From: CAZYXZ01 sp964651395
GTDB lineage: Bacteria; Actinomycetota; Actinomycetes; BP-191
Length of the DNA: 15,634 nt
Assembly (NCBI GenBank): GCA_964651395.1
Contig: CAZYXZ010000075.1
Coordinates: 1 to 15,634, forward strand
Direction: 5' to 3'
Part shown: positions 15,456 through 15,634 of the stretch, piece by piece
Layout: each line of letters opens with the position of its first letter
How positions within the stretch are numbered: position 1 is the first letter of the stretch
Made by a program: the position numbers and the translations under genes
Notes under the pieces: model-generated
What the model was told of the DNA's origin: nothing
Database searches by the model: none
Seen by the model: only the letters and a program-made list of their open reading frames with translations

Positions 15456-15634
15456 CTACGCGCTGCCGCGGTCCCGGTTGGTCATCGCCATGACGTCGAG
15501 CACCTTGTCCAGCTCGGCCGGCTCCATGAGCCCGCGCTCCAGGACGACCTCGCGGATCGTCTTGCCCTCCTTGAGCGCCTGCTTGACGACCGCCGCGGCC
15601 TCCTCGTAGCCGATGTACTTGTTGAGCGGCGTGA
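15456..15634 (-). CDS. fumC: Class II fumarate hydratase, C-terminal end (5'-partial)
   Basis: On the minus strand, 58 codons plus a stop (TAG, 15458-15456) encode the C-terminal end of a class II fumarase/aspartase-superfamily protein. The residues begin TPLNKYIGYEEAA and continue VVKQALKEGKTIREVVLERG, then a segment on LMEPAELDKVLD. The NxxIGYE-AA and REVVLERGL pattern matches the C-terminal domain of bacterial class II fumarases rather than adenylosuccinate or argininosuccinate lyase. The catalytic part lies beyond the right edge. The enzyme would interconvert fumarate and malate in the TCA cycle. It is convergent with the UbiB-like gene and the two stop codons are adjacent, with no bases between. 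Aspartase is a less likely alternative. Confidence 0.85.
   Translation of the reverse strand, partial: TPLNKYIGYEEAAAVVKQALKEGKTIREVVLERGLMEPAELDKVLDVMAMTNRDRGSA

Overview
The window is high-GC DNA, with G or C at nearly every third codon position, and its gene families are typical of Actinomycetia (actinobacteria). These include a GTP-type PEP carboxykinase, a short-chain cis-prenyltransferase resembling Mycobacterium tuberculosis Rv1086, a PIN-PhoH protein like M. tuberculosis PhoH2 (Rv1095), a DrrA/DrrB-type ABC pair and a class II fumarase. Several genes have a TANNNT -10 box 6 to 8 nt before the start codon and no Shine-Dalgarno sequence, as in actinobacterial leaderless mRNAs. The sequence does not fix a genus.

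Left part (1-6045), envelope and surface genes. It opens inside a collagen-like (GPT-rich) protein gene that ends in a strong terminator. Next is a large YfhO/GT-C-like membrane protein with a very long Glu-Pro tail, interrupted by a 100-N assembly gap. A TPR lipoprotein runs convergently to it. Then come a GtrA-family membrane protein, a probable ribbon-helix-helix (RHH) regulator preceded by three 8-bp direct repeats, a family 2 polyprenyl-phosphate-type glycosyltransferase, and a convergent DUF2304 membrane protein. GtrA, GT2 and GT-C together look like a lipid-linked-sugar glycosylation set lying beside a Thr-rich collagen-like protein. That functional link is inference.

Middle (6046-10283). 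A strong hairpin follows a 50-residue secreted two-cysteine peptide gene on the minus strand. Divergent from it is the tight operon pckG - cis-prenyltransferase - DUF885 (6-nt gap, then ATGA overlap). The pckG leader contains a 10-bp stem, a GAAA-tetraloop hairpin and a possible alternative pairing with the Shine-Dalgarno sequence.

Right part (10284-15634). A 226-nt leader able to form several hairpins precedes the PIN-PhoH gene. Then follow an ABC exporter ATPase with a Lys/Ala/Pro-rich, histone-H1-like N-terminal tail, its permease (ATGA overlap), a UbiB/ABC1-family atypical kinase and, convergent and directly abutting, the 3' end of a class II fumarase gene.

The strongest leads are the RHH gene with its 8-bp iteron operator, the possible glycosylation module next to the collagen-like protein, the Glu-Pro tail whose reading frame predicts the true gap length modulo 6, and the structured leaders of pckG and phoH.
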